A stretch of 64,000 bases of DNA, from positions 14,880,001 through 14,944,000 of the forward strand of contig NC_083567.1 of the NCBI RefSeq assembly GCF_019925205.1. The letters are read 5' to 3'. The notes under the pieces are model-generated. The model worked only from the letters and a program-made list of their open reading frames with translations. It ran no database searches and was not told the origin of the DNA. Shown in pieces: positions 12,646 through 27,600 of the stretch. Position 1 is the first letter of the stretch; every line of letters begins with the position of its first letter. The translations under genes were made by a program, and so were the position numbers. Source of the DNA: Metopolophium dirhodum. Lineage: Eukaryota; Arthropoda; Insecta; Hemiptera; Aphididae.

Positions 12646-15600
12646 TTACAGAATGTTTTTGTCACCTACTTCAGAAACATCACTGTCATTACTATTTGAA
12701 GCAGCTTTGCCTATAAAATTATTTTAAATAATTATCTGTACCTCTAAAAATGATATATTATATTTACTTTTATCAGTTTTGTCAGATTGCTCAGTTGGGC
12801 TTGGTGGGGGTGTGTTTACTTTAAATGATACTCCATTGGATGTCTTCGAATCATACTCTTTAACTTCCGCAGCATATTTATCATCTGTTAAGTATTAACA
12901 AATGTTAACATGTAATGACAAATAATATCAATAAATGATTCAACAACTTACCTAGAATTTTGGGTTTGACCACAATTGTATCAACTACCATCTGTTTGTT
13001 TAGAGCATTTATCAACTCCTCATCAACATTTATGGGTTGGTTAATATTATTTGTTTCTACTTGTTTGACTTTCTAAAAATAAAATATTATTATTATTATA
13101 GTTCATCCACAAATTATGTAAACAATTAATATTAAATACCTTATGGTTAGAAAGAGAAGTTTTTCGACCAAGAGATCCATCTCTAGATGGCCCTAATTCC
13201 TCTTTTAGAGAATCAAATCCAGACTGATCTAACTGTACTTTTGCTACCGCTTTTTCCATGTCATCAGTTACAATCTCAATATTGTGTATGCACAGATTCA
13301 CTATATCTTCACGATTGATTGTTCGCAATGCCTTTTCTAATGAATTACCAGTTGCTTGCTGTCCAAACGTTTGTAACCATAACCTAAGCATGACCATAGC
13401 CTGTCGTTGGGTGTTACCAGGATATTCTGATTGGATAATACTGATGTCTGATTGAAGAATCCCTAGTTCAGATGCTAAAGACGGCCAATTATCACCCAGC
13501 ATGTTTGAAATATCTGATAAACGGATATCTGCTCTACGTATCGTATCAATTTGTTCTGTGAAATAATAATAATTATTATTAATATATATATTTGTGTAGT
13601 AAAAATGTAATTCAGTATCATACCAAAACCATTATCATAAAAATTGTAACTTCGATCAAGGCTTAATAAATCCAATTCAGATTTGGTAGATACATTAACA
13701 ATATCTTCGGGAATGGTCACGTTCAATACACATAAAGGTGATTGAGCAGGATCACCTCGATTTACTTTAGGCTCACGCATGAACAGAATACGTGCGACAT
13801 TAGTATCTTCCAGGTCACGAATGCGAACAGTAAATGGTAGACGATTTTCACGGAAAGCAGTGAAATTTAATTCTAGTTGTTCACCAGTTTTAAATATAGG
13901 TACTAGATTGCCAGCAAACTCCACAAATATATTTTTGTTTTGCAGCACTTCAACATCTCTGCTTTTAGCAACTTCAACAAAGTGCTCTTGGTTTTCTAAT
14001 GTTTTTTCTTCTTTATCATCTGTCATACAAAATACTCTAAGACGTGCCTCCATAACATCTGTTCTTTTAGCAAACACTACAAACCTAACAAGCAATAATA
14101 AAATAGATAAAATAAGCAATTAAATCAGTTTATTGTTATATTATTTACTTTGCCATGAATGGAACATAGTTGGCTTCAATAAAGAGTTGTGTAGCAATGT
14201 TTTTGACTTGACTAACATTTCTGCAGTCTATCAACCAAAACCTTGCAGATAAAGTTGTTGTAAAAGTTACACAATCCTTGACAAAAGTTAATGGTGTACC
14301 TCCAGTAACATCATCCCACTGGGCTTTAGACTGACCGCCTGAATGTATGTAATAATTGATTTAAGTCCAATCAGCTAGAGAATACAACAAGGTAGATGAT
14401 TACTAACCTGACATACTGCAAAGCAATCTCAATGTAGGAGCATCGCCTGAATACTGGTTTATCATTCCTTTAGTAGTGGCTTGTGGCAGAGGAATAGTCA
14501 GAGTAATAGCTTTATGAAACTTTCTTCTGCGAGGTTCAATGGTAACGACAGGAGACACTGCGACACGGTTTCCAAACAATTTTGCTACCAATTCAACAGG
14601 AATAGGTTGAGCCTAGATAATTTTAATAAAAAATGTACATAACAATCATGAAGGATTATCAATTTGTCATACCTGCAAGCCAACTTTTATGCGTTTTGTT
14701 AATGCATTGGATGGAAATAACGCTTGCACCTGTGGTACAACAGTAGAAGACATAACTCCACCTTCTGGACCAACAGTATGTATTTCTTGACGTAATCTTG
14801 AAACAATAGCAAAGTATTGAGGAAAATCTAATGTCAGGATTCGTTCAATGCGACTAGTTCTGAGGTCTTCAATCTGCCTGAGTTCTTCTCCTTCAAAGCT
14901 ATCATTAAGTACCTCTTGTACAGCTTCTTCATTAGCTTCCAAACTATGCTCCTTCCATGTCGTTCCATTTTCTGACCTTAATACAACTAACTCTCTTTCT
15001 CTTCCTCGCAATGACGCAAAATGAGGTACTTCAATGATGACTGGTCTGTACAAAATTAAAAATTAAAACAATATTCTAACCGTGAACATTTTGAAATATT
15101 ATAACTCAAGAAATACCCCAAAAATTTGGCTCCAGCTGGGCCAAGTTCGAGTATTCTACTGGCTAATGCTTCTCCTTCCATCAAAGGTGGTGGATTAACC
15201 ATTTTGCCTCTCCGTAAATATCGACATGTGACTCGCATAGGACTTGGTGCCTTTCGTGGTGGAATAATCACTCTTACACCTGATTGTCTACATCCTCGCA
15301 TTGCTCCTCCACGAGCGTCCACCAAAAAACTAACCAGGAAACTAAATTAAAAATTAAACAATTAATATTATCTTTAAAAATGAATGAATAAAAATAAATA
15401 AAACAGTGCATTAGAAAATTAAGAGATAATGTGCTAATTAAAGTCAGTACGATTATTAGGTATATCCTACAATCAACTCATGCCCTAAATGGTTCAAACA
15501 TGCTAAAAAATCAAAAATTAAAAATTTCAGTAATATTTTAAAGGAACTATTGTATTTTAAAACACATTCTATTGATTCAACGATAAAATACACAAACTCT

Positions 15601-18600
15601 ATCAATAGAGTACATAGTAATTGTGTACTTTATTCAACTTACTTTTTCCAGCGGCTTTTTCTGTACAAATGCCAATGCCGTTCAAATTTTAATTTAAAAA
15701 CATAAAATTTAAAATTAGTGCTGTTATTTACATTGTCTTATAAACAGATAAATTTCAAAATTAAATTGTATTTATAAAGTAGTTTATAAATAAACTTTTA
15801 GCTTACACAATGTAACTTAGCATTAATTATTAGTTAATATTATGGTACTTATCTATTTATAATTTATTATTTAAATATTATATTAATAATCAACGACAAA
15901 AAGTTAATATTTTAGAATTGTATAACACGATCATAATACATATAACCAGATTAATAACATGAGTAATGATAAAAATTATAACTTATTCTTATATAATCTA
16001 AATTAAATTATAATAGAATCTACTCATGCAGTGGTGTTAGAGTAGTATTATCAAAACTAACAAATAAATCAGTACACTACTGTGTTACCTTACCATTCAA
16101 AGTTCCTAAACTTAATGTGAAAATGGAATCAACAAAAATACTAAATAGGTGTTTTTAAATATGAGTTTGTTAATATAAAATAATAAATTGGTACATAACT
16201 ATTATAGAGCATAAAACATAATGTATTAAATTGTTCATAGCACGCACACCTATAGTATGGCATTAAGAGCACAGCAAAATAGTGTTAGAAATTTAAAATA
16301 AATGTAATACAAAAACAAAATATAAATAGAGCATTAATGAAAAAAAATGAGTAAGAAAGAAATAAAAGATTAAAATGATGTATCGAGTTAGTGTTTGTTG
16401 TGTTTCATTCAAAAACATTCACTCAGTCTACCTTTCGCGCCACATTCCAGTAGTATTTCCACAAGGGCCGAGCATTGCCAACGATCTCTCAAGTCTATCC
16501 AACCTGTCGGTATAAAATGCAAATGGGTTTTCTCCAATGCACAAGATGCACATAAATAACAATGCATTCTCGTACACAAATTAACATATAATAGTTATTG
16601 TACATAAATAATTACATAAGTCTGTAGTTATAATTATTAAGCTACCTTAACAACATGGCATGCCTTAAAAATAAATAAAGTATTTTACACAATTTGTCAT
16701 AATATTATATTTAATAACACTTATTTTATTTGTTTTGAAATCATAGTATGATAAAATATTTGTTGTGGCGCGGTGTGGACTCAACTGTGGAAATACTTTG
16801 AGTGTACGTATTGGCCAGTGTTGCTAGCTCCCGGATGGATGACCAACCGGGATTTTTAGCTACAAATCCTTGCCACGTATACAAAACGTGTTTCAACCAA
16901 CTGTTCCAACCGTTTCTCCCCCCTTACAAACAAAAAACTGCTAATGGCCATAGTTGCCGGACTTAAGATCAATAAAAATAAATAAAAATAAAAGTATTTG
17001 CTGTCTTGTGATTAGTAAATGTGATGTATATTATAAAATTAATTAAATTTAGTGATCATTTTCTATACACAATAAAATTTTCAAAATATTAATAAAAAAT
17101 TATTAAACAGCAAGCTCCCTGGTTTTCACTTTAGTGTAAGACAACTATTTTATCATAATACTGTTTTAATTTTCAAAGTTAATAACATTAACTTCTGTAT
17201 AATATTATGTATGATTAACGTGTAGGTGTAGTAAAACAAATAATACTTAAAATGTACATAATTTTTATAATTACAACCAAAGCTACATAATATGTATTAT
17301 CTACTTATAAATAATTATATCTTAAATTTAACTTATTTACTATACTGTCGTGCTCAGTGCTCAAATAATGCCATGAATTTAACCATAGGTGCAAAGTTCA
17401 GTGAAATAACTAATAAGCTTTATACAAAAGGTAATTTTAAATTAAAATTAATGAAAAAGAATTTCCATTGTTATACATAAATTTGTATAAAGACAAAATG
17501 TAATATATTATATATCCTTAACATTTTATTAAGCTTTATTATTCTACAATTAATATATTTTTTTTAACATATAAAACTTACCCAATATTTACAGGCGAAC
17601 GGCAGATGTCAATGTTGTCAGATAGTAAGCTACCTCCTGAGGGGTTGGGTGAATACTGGGGTGAAACATAATGTGTATTACTTACATACTCATTGGCAAC
17701 TGTTGATAAAAAAAATAGACACAAACATTAATTATAATAAAAGGTAAAAAGTAGTTGATCAGATAAATTACAATGTACATTAGGAAAAATTAACAAGATA
17801 TTATGAATATAGACTAAATTTTATGTTCAAAAATCCCATTTCTCACCAACCAGACAAAATACAGTGCTATATTAATAAAGTGTATGACTATAAATAAAGT
17901 CTCTTTGACTTTTTTTGGCTATTTAATATTGAGGTTCTGCAAGTTAATAAAATGTAAACTAAACCATTAGAATGCTGTATAACATAAATCATAAGTTTGA
18001 AAATTTTAATAACTATGAATTAACAAAAAAATATTTTTCAATAAGCTAAATAAAACTTTTGAACCCTTAAATACATATGTATATACGAAAAAAAATTTTA
18101 ATACAAACGAAACTTACTGGCTGAATCATTAACTATGTCTGTCTTTTCGTCCCTTGTAACATCAATTTTCAATGAATCATCTCCTAATGATTTCATATCA
18201 TCCACTGTCATATAACGATATTGGTGTTGGTCATTCAGCATTGGATCTTCATCTATCAAAATATAACTAATTGATGAATATAATTACAATAACATACATC
18301 GTATATAAAATTCATATTATAAGAAATTATAAAGAAAACATACATTTATGAAAATTTAATTTTTTTAAATGGTCTACATCGTTGAAAATATTTAACATTC
18401 ACTATCGTTCACACAAATCATTAATAAAATAATATTAACATAACAAATATGTAACATTCCAATTAAAAAACAAACATAAAATATAAATCCAACTCAACAT
18501 ATTGTAATGTATGTATAATTAATAAAATTGTGGGAGCTATGTTTATTTGTTCAGTATTATATCTTATCTTGTTAATAACATGAACTTTAGTTCATTGAAT

Positions 18601-21600
18601 ACTAAATTTATAAAAATATGATTTTTTTCTTATTGGAACAATCTCATGAATTATTCAAAACAATACATTAGATAATTCTTCAAAGTACATTGCCGGTTTA
18701 GATGGATTATTCATGATACAATAGATTTTTTGAAAACACGGCTGTTTCTGAAATGTTAATTAAGATTATTCATATCAACTTGGTACTACAAACAAATTAC
18801 TCTTTGTGTATGTGTTACATATTTATGCATACATAGCATATATTATAGTAGTCAAATTAGACATTTGCATGAATATTTGACTAAGGGAAATAGTTTTAAT
18901 CGAAATGCATATTTTGCATATAGACAAAAGTTAAACAATACATTATATTAAAACATAGATAACTTATATAACTAAATAAAGAATCTATATGTTGTTACAA
19001 ATGATTAATAATTTGCAAGTTACTAATATTAGTTAAATGTCATAAGAAAAATATAAGTATGTCAACTTTACTAAGCTTGTCCATGTAAAATCGAATAATC
19101 ATCTCATATACATCTACTATATCTTAAAAATATATTGAATCTTAATTGAACTAATTCTGTAAATAATAGTAATATAATATATATGTAACAAAATAATAAC
19201 AACAACATTTAACTGAATCTAGCAGTCAGTTTATTGTAGAAATGTTAAAAAATTATTTAATGCTCTGAAAATTAGTGACTTATTAGTATTAAATTTTCTT
19301 AATGTATTAATAATCTAAATAACAACAGATTTCAAGCTTTTTTATTATTTGCCTAGCTGATTATAGGTATTTAGGCAATAGTTACAAACGTTATTATAAT
19401 GAATCATTGAAAATAATTATAGTAATTAATTACAATTAGAATTTCTAGTAAGTAAATATGTTAAATTGTAATTAATATAATCTTGACTTTGAAGAATTAT
19501 AATCTAGTCATTATTTTAAATATAGGTAATTTGTAATACACAATATACAATCAATCATTGTATCATACTTGTATCAATGCATAAAACAATATAACTATGG
19601 TAAAAGTAAATAAACATAAGAATAAAATAGTACTAATAACTTGTATATAAAATACAACATTCATAATACAAATGAGTCTTATAAAAAATGTACAAGATAT
19701 TTTTATTTAAAACACAATGCCTCTTTAACTTAAAATAGCAAAATTTTAGCATGCAAGCATATTGTTAGTAGAATGGTTTAAAGTCACGGACCATGGTAAA
19801 TGTATTGTTCCCTATACAAACATCTAATGCCAGCAATAATTTTAAACAACCACAACATAATGTCATTAAACATTTCGGTATTATATGCACACACCCTGAA
19901 TCCTTTATAGAATGAACACAAATCACAATAAACATTTAATGATGGTACCTACATTTGTTTGTCAATACACCAAAAATAAATTGTTATAAAGCCCTTATTT
20001 CATAACTTTAACTGACTATATAGGTACATTTGAAAATTATTTTACTTGTTTATAAACTAAAAATATAGTGTTAAATGCAACACTTGCTTTATAATTTTAG
20101 ATAATATAGAAAGAAAAACATTTACATGAATTGATTATTAACAATATTATTAAATAAGTTGTCAGTATTTTTTTTATAAAAAATTTTTTTAAAAAATATA
20201 AATGATTAAATTCTCAATTAATTATAAAAAGTAAGTCTAATTAATAGAATTTTGATTGTCAATTGATAATATTTATCAAGACTCTTATATTAAATTTATA
20301 TGAAATGAAAGCTATTATAAGCAAACACAATGCAAGCAATGCAATGTTAACACCGATAGCATCAAGCAAAACATAAAATAGCGTGAGAACGTATTTTCCT
20401 ATCTCTCATTTTTTTTTCTTTATTACAACTTACGTAGTACGTTTTGACCTTGATAGTATGGAAGATAAATATGTTGCGCATGTGCCGGCTTGCCGTAATC
20501 GTTCATGATCACCGACAAGACATCATCACCACCTGTCTCAAGTACGCATCCCAAAAAAATAATAATGATAATAATTAACCCGATAAGCAAACCACCCAAG
20601 AGAAGCTCCACTTTATAACTTGATGTGTTCTTAAGACATCCACCATTTAATTTTACAAATGCAGTTAGTAACAACAAAATATACAATATTTAGTTAGTTC
20701 AAAGCTTAAATTGATTCTACTAAACAAGAATTTTACTTTACCTCCTTCATCTTCTGAATCGGACATAAATGTTTCTTGCATGGACTCAGGAGCTATAACT
20801 TTATATTTTTCTTCAATAGTGCTAGTGGTTGTAGTGGTTATAGTTGTTTCAGAAACTACTTTTAATGTTTCTACAACACTTATGTATCCTAATCTATGAG
20901 CTATGTTTAATGGTGTTTGTCCTTGCTATATCATAAAATCAAAATATTTAATCACTTTTTATAGAAATTATTTAACATACAAATTATTTTACCATATTTT
21001 GAAGATTTGGAGATGCTTTGCTCTGAAGCAATAGTGTAATGACAACTGTATGACCTTGTTGAGCAGCCTGATGGAGAGCTGTGTAGCCAGATGATGTTTG
21101 AACATCTACCGCGGCACCTTTATCTAAGAGGAATCTCACCATATTGAGTTGACCGTAATGACTTGCTACATGTAAAGGTGTAAATCCAGTCTAAAAAATA
21201 AAATCATTCAAGTTTTTTTTAAAAAAAAAAAAAAAGAATCAAATACAATAAGTTTAGTTTTCTTACCTTAGTTGTTGCATTAATATTTGCATTATTGTCA
21301 ACTAATACACTTGCAACATTTACTTTATCTTCTTGAGCACAAAGATGTAAAGGTGTCAAACCATTCTTCAATGACAAATATAATAATGATTAATAAATTA
21401 AATATAAAAAAAAAATTTGATTATCTAATGATAAACTCATCAGTCATACGATACCTTTGACTGCAGGTTGATTTCCGACTTGTGTTCCAATAACAGTTTA
21501 GACATTTGCTCATGACCTTCCTGTGCACTCAGGTGTAACGGACTAAACCCAGCTTTAGACTCAACATTCGCATCTGACTCGTTCATCAACAGTGTAGAGG

Positions 21601-24600
21601 CAACATCCAACTGGAATACAAGTGTTACACAGATATGCTCCACCACACAAAAAACATACTACAGTGCAATATAGTTACCTGATTCTTCTTAGCAGCTATA
21701 TGCAACGGTGTGTAACCATTTTTAGCTGCCATGTGTGGTGATGCTCCATTATCAAGAAGTAAGAATACCGTATCCTGGTGGTTATAGTGACTAGCCACAT
21801 GTAACGGTGTAACGCCATTCTAATTTACAAATAAAATATAATCTAATTATCTAGAGAGAACTCTTTAATTATGCATTATTTGAATGTAAAATATTAAATT
21901 GATTATTTATATAATATAATATTTAATGTATATTTTTACATTTAAGGAATTAAAAAAAATAACAGATCTTAATTCTATAGAGAATAATAATTTTTTTTAT
22001 TAGTTTTAGTTTCACTCTTAACCAATTAAAAATGTTTATATACTATTTTTATAATGTTATATAACTCATTGTTTAGATGTCTAAAAATTAGATTATAAAT
22101 AAGGACAAAAAACAAAGCTAAGTATTTTTTTTATTTTTCTATTTAATGTAGAACAGTTTTGTATTAGTATTAAATTATAACTTAAAAATTACGAAATTGT
22201 TAGTAGTAAAAACAAGACGGCAATTTTTGAAAGTCTGATAATTTACTAATATAACTTGAAAATTTTTTTATTTAATTTGACATGCTTATAATAACAAATC
22301 CTTTGTTTACTGTGTTATTGTTTATTGATAATCAAAGCATTATTTCAACTAGTTATCAGTTATATTGTAAAAAAACACATCATTGTAAAATCAATACATT
22401 CATTGCAGTGCTCAGAATATAAAATGTATTAAAATAAATTAATCCATATACCTATTTGATGATATATATTATATTATACATTGATTCATAAATTAAACTT
22501 GAAATTTCTTTTTTTAAGATTTTACCATACAATCATATTTTGGCAGTATTATAATTTGTATTTTTTTTTTTATAGAATAATAAATTATATTTTCAATATA
22601 GTTATTAATTTTAAGTTATAATTATTAAAATATTATACTTACTCTGCCTTGAGAATTAACTGGTGCCCCTTTTTCCAAAAGCATACTAGCCACAGCAATA
22701 TTCCCATATTTTGACGCTAAATGAAGAGGTGTAAACCCTTTTTTAGTAGTCGACACTAAAGAACTTCCACTTTCCAATAAAGCAGTTGCCACTTCATCGT
22801 GTCCTTCTTTAGCTGCGATATGCAAAGGTGTATACAAATCAGTAGTTGTAGTGTCTACTGAAGCACCGTGTTGAAGGAGTAATGTAACAATCTGAGTATG
22901 ACCAAGTCTACATGCAACATGAAGCGGTGTTTGGCCATGTCTAGCTTTGGAATCCACTGTCGCTCCAGAACGCACCAAGACTCTCACAAGATCAGATTGG
23001 TTAGCTCTAGCAGCCAAATGCAAAGGACTTTCTCCACGAACTGTACTGGCATCTGGGTAAGCACCATGACTGACTAAAACAAGGGCAATATTCATACAGC
23101 CCATGAAACTGGCAACATGTAATGGTGTTAAGCCAGACTAAAAATTAAAATAACATTAATATATAAATATATCTTTATACAAAAATATTCATTGTAAATA
23201 ATAAATATTTAATAGCATTATTAAAAAAATGCATACTTCTGTTGTTGCTTCAATAGATGCTCCGTGTTTTAGTAAAAGTTCAACAACTTTAATTCTATTC
23301 TTTTTGCAAGCTATATGAAGAGGTGTAAACCCATTTAATGCTCTAGCATCTGGATCAGCATGATGATCTAACAGTGTTTTTGCCACTTTTACATGCCCAC
23401 AATGAGCTGCTACATGTAAACTGGTAAGATAATCAACAGTGACATCATCTACAGGGACTTTATAAGTTAAAAGTACTTTAGCCGCATCCACATGATCTCC
23501 TTGAGCTGCCATATGCAAAGGGGCTAACCCATTCTAAAAAAAAAAATGTATCTAAGTTATTAGTTACTGTATATAATTTAATAAATAAACAAATAGTACC
23601 TTTGTTTTTAATGTTCTAGGAGTGTTGGTTTGTAATAAACGTTCAATAACGTGATCATGTCCAGACCTTGCTGCACAATGTAATGGGGTAAGTCCATCTC
23701 TAGTCTTAGCTTCAATATTAGCACCCAATTGTATTAACAAATCAACCATATTTAATTTTCCCCATTTAGCAGCTACATGTAATGGTGTTATATTATGCTA
23801 TTTATAAAAATATTACATTTAATTTTAAAACAAAAAAGTGTGAAATTTATTACATACTTTAGCAGTAAAATTTACATCTGCCCCTTTTTGAACCAACATA
23901 GAAGCCACATTGTTATTACCATAGTGTGCTGCTATGTGTAATGGAGTAAAGCCACTTTTAGAAGTGACATCAGGATTATGATCATTCTAAAATACATATT
24001 TGATTTATGTTCATTAAAATAGAATATGAAATTACATAAATAGATTTTAACCATAAGTGATAAAATATTAGTCTAAGTTAGCATAGTAAGTAATATTATA
24101 CAAATATTAAAACATAACTAAAAAAAAAAAACTAGTATAAAAATACTTATTAAGTTTATCAAAACCTGAAGTAATAAGCTAGTGGCTTTGGTATCATCCT
24201 TCTTAGCAGCTATATGAAGAGCAGGTAGTCTTACTTTGCCTTTAGTATCATTTTCCAATAATATAGCAACAACTTTATCATGGCCTTGTTGCATGGCTAC
24301 AGCTAAAGGTGAAAATCCATCCTAAAAAAAAAATATTGATGATTTATTAGTCTATATGTTATTATACTTGAATATAGGTACTAAATATTAAATAGTAATT
24401 TCTAGGGTTGTATAAGTTCTAGATTTTAACTTAAAAGGAAAGTCGAATGTTCTAGTTTTTTGTTACTTGATAATTATTTGAATTATTAAATAAGTAGTAA
24501 AATTACAACATATTTAAACAGTTTTAAATTACTCAATAATTTTTATATTTTTGTTATTAATTTTCACCCAGGGTTGAATACTAAATATCAAATATAAATA

Positions 24601-27600
24601 TGTCTGTAACAATAACTGAATAAAATAATATTAGTCTATTTCAAGTATTTAGTAAACACAGCTGTTCTTGAATATACTCAGCTGTTTTGGGTACTTAGAA
24701 ACAACAAGTACTTGATACTACTATTCAAATTAAAAAAAAAAGTTATTATATAGTTATCTCTAGTTATTTTATAAAAACAATAGAATATTTTAGTAACCTT
24801 GGATAAAGAAACTAAATATAATATTTGTATTTTACACATGAAACCATAATTATTAAACAAAACTTTCATGGTCCAATCACTAAAAAGTTCAATTAAGAAC
24901 ATTTAGCCTATATTTTCCGGATAACTATACGTAATTTATTATTCAACACTAACAAGAGTAAATTGTTAAATGGGTCCAATTGTTAATAGGAACCTTGAAC
25001 ACAATCAACCTGGTTCTACCTACTATTTATTTATGAATGTCATTTAATTTTGTCTAAAGTAAATCTAAAATTATTACATACATAATTTAAACTTTAATAT
25101 ATTTCACCTCAGTTACTAAAAGTTGATTAGCACCATTCCGCAAAAGTAATTCAACAATACTACAATGATTTTCTTGTGCAGCCATATAAAGTGGTGTAAA
25201 ACCACTATGCGACTGTATATTTATAGACGCATTATTTTCCACTAACACTTTGACAATTTCTTCTTGACCAGCTAAAATTGATTTTTAAATTAATTATAAA
25301 GTTGCCTAGCTATAGGTATACTAACATAATATAATGGTAGATATATTAAGGCGTTAAAGTGCTAATTAGCATGTACTTACCTAATGATGCAATATGAAGC
25401 GCCGAATTTCCTTTTTTGGTTACTGAATTTACAGAACATCCTCTTTTTAATAAACATTTTACTATATCTACATGACCATCTTTTGCAGCCAAATGGAGTG
25501 CATTGAGTCCATTCTGTATTTAACATATACAAAAAGATAACATACAAATACAAATCGAGAAAAATTGTAAAAAAGGAATAGAGATACTCACAGTATTTGC
25601 TGTATTCACATCAACACCGGTACTTTCAAGTAATTGTAAAACTTTTTCTAAATTTCCTGATCTTGCAGCTCTTAAATATGAAGTAGCAGGATCCACCTAG
25701 AACATATAAATTAAAAATTATTATAAATGTAATTAATTTAGTATTAGTAAGTATATTTTTTCATTGATCAATAGAAATCATTAGAATCAATTTATAGTTT
25801 GGTGGTCTAGGGGGTTATGCCCCACGTTTTTTTTAAAATTATTATGGGGGACTTCCAAAACATGTAGGCTATTTGCTAGATTCAAATAAATATTCCATTA
25901 TAATTAAATAATATTACAAATGAATTAAATTTAAAAAAATTAACTAAATTAAAAAGCATTAAGTTAATATCAGTTTAAGTTAGGTTAAATTACATAACCA
26001 ACTATCAATCTATACAGCTTACTAAATTGGATCGATAACTTTCTAAATGCAGCTTTATCTATCCATTATCATTAGAGTATCTACTCAGAAACATATTTTG
26101 GAAGAAATAAATGTAACAAATAGTAAAAAAAACTTTTAATGAGGTTCTGTTAATGAATGATCTTCTCTTCACATGATTCATGTTTGTATATACTTTTCTT
26201 TGTTATCTTTAGGTATTACTTATTGTTTTCATTTTGTAAACAGATTAAATATATTTAAATTAAAAAAAAATTTACAAAATATTTTTACTCTTTTTGAGCT
26301 GTATGTAGACATATTTTTAAATTCTCAACTTCTCTTAGTTTGATTTCGATTTATACAACCCAATAAAATGTTATTAATGTTATTTATCAGTCAAAAAGCT
26401 CGACAATTTTAATACAAGGTACCTCATAAGTTGTATATATTTATACGAAAAATAACAATTTTTTCTCAAATTATTTTACTTATTTAGTTATAGGTAATTT
26501 CAAATATATTAATTTACTCACTACATTTTCGGCATTATGTATATCAGGGGTCGGCAATTAATTTATATGGCGGGCCAGATATTTAAAAAAAAAAAATTTC
26601 GAGGGCCAAAAAAATCTTAAACATAATTTTATCATTAATGTATTTATGTTTGTATTAAAAACACATTTTAAGACAAAGTATTTAATATTTAATTATTTAT
26701 AAAGTAATACATTATTACTGCGGCACGTTCAACAACAACACAGATAATGATAAACCGTTATTATTGTCTAAGCGCCTCATAAAATCGATTTCAATATTAG
26801 TTTAATTTTTGTTATGAAGGGTGGGGGGAGTGATGCATAGGAAATATAGGAAAATTAAGAAAATTTTTGGCGGTCCATTTTTTTTCCTTCCGCGGGCCGC
26901 CTATTGCCGACCCCTGATGTATATTATTGTTGAATAAATAATAGATAATGATATTTTCATAATATTTTTGACCAGGCCAATTATTATAAACAAAGCTATT
27001 CAGTATTCACACTATATTACAGTAAGTCACTGTCAATATAAAGGTTACCTGCGATGTTTTTGTCAAAAAATGAGTTTAATCATTAGTTATAGATATATAT
27101 AGATATTTATAGATATTTATAATATAATCAATGGTTTAATCTACCGAATTAAAAATAATAATAACGATATAAATACGATTCAAAATAAAAAAACTTATAG
27201 ATGCTGATACATTTTTGAAACCTACTATACCGCAGAGCAAGATTCCCGTTATTGAGGCAAAGATCAAAATATTATTTTAAGTACTTCAAGTTTGTAATTT
27301 ATCCAGGGAGTAAAAACATCAATTGAAATCTATTTTCTAGTGTAATTTTCTGAATGTAAATTCGCTATAACGTCTTAAGACAGAGACAACTAGACAAGAT
27401 GACACATGCGGGGGTGACGTCCTCTTAAATACATTCAAGAATAAATTCTACCAATTTAATTTCAAATAGTATATGAAAACAATATTATCTCTAACATTTT
27501 TTACTTGTTTCTATAAATATCAAATTGATTGAAGATAGATAGATACCTACGTATTTTATGTCTATAGAAAAATAATTAATTACCAAGCTCATTTATAAAA

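Noticed and set aside
15342..15365. Acceptor just before GTTTTTTGG inside the ZU5 exon as an alternative exon start
   Set aside because: The upstream acceptor at 15342-15343 gives FLVSFLVDARGG, which fits the insect ankyrin pattern and the phase of the preceding exon.
20533..20686. Hydrophobic minus-strand frame (GGLLIGLIIIIIIFLG) as a membrane exon of ankyrin
   Set aside because: It is the intron directly before the cassette exon acceptor; the hydrophobic residues come from AT-rich repeats (ataataat).
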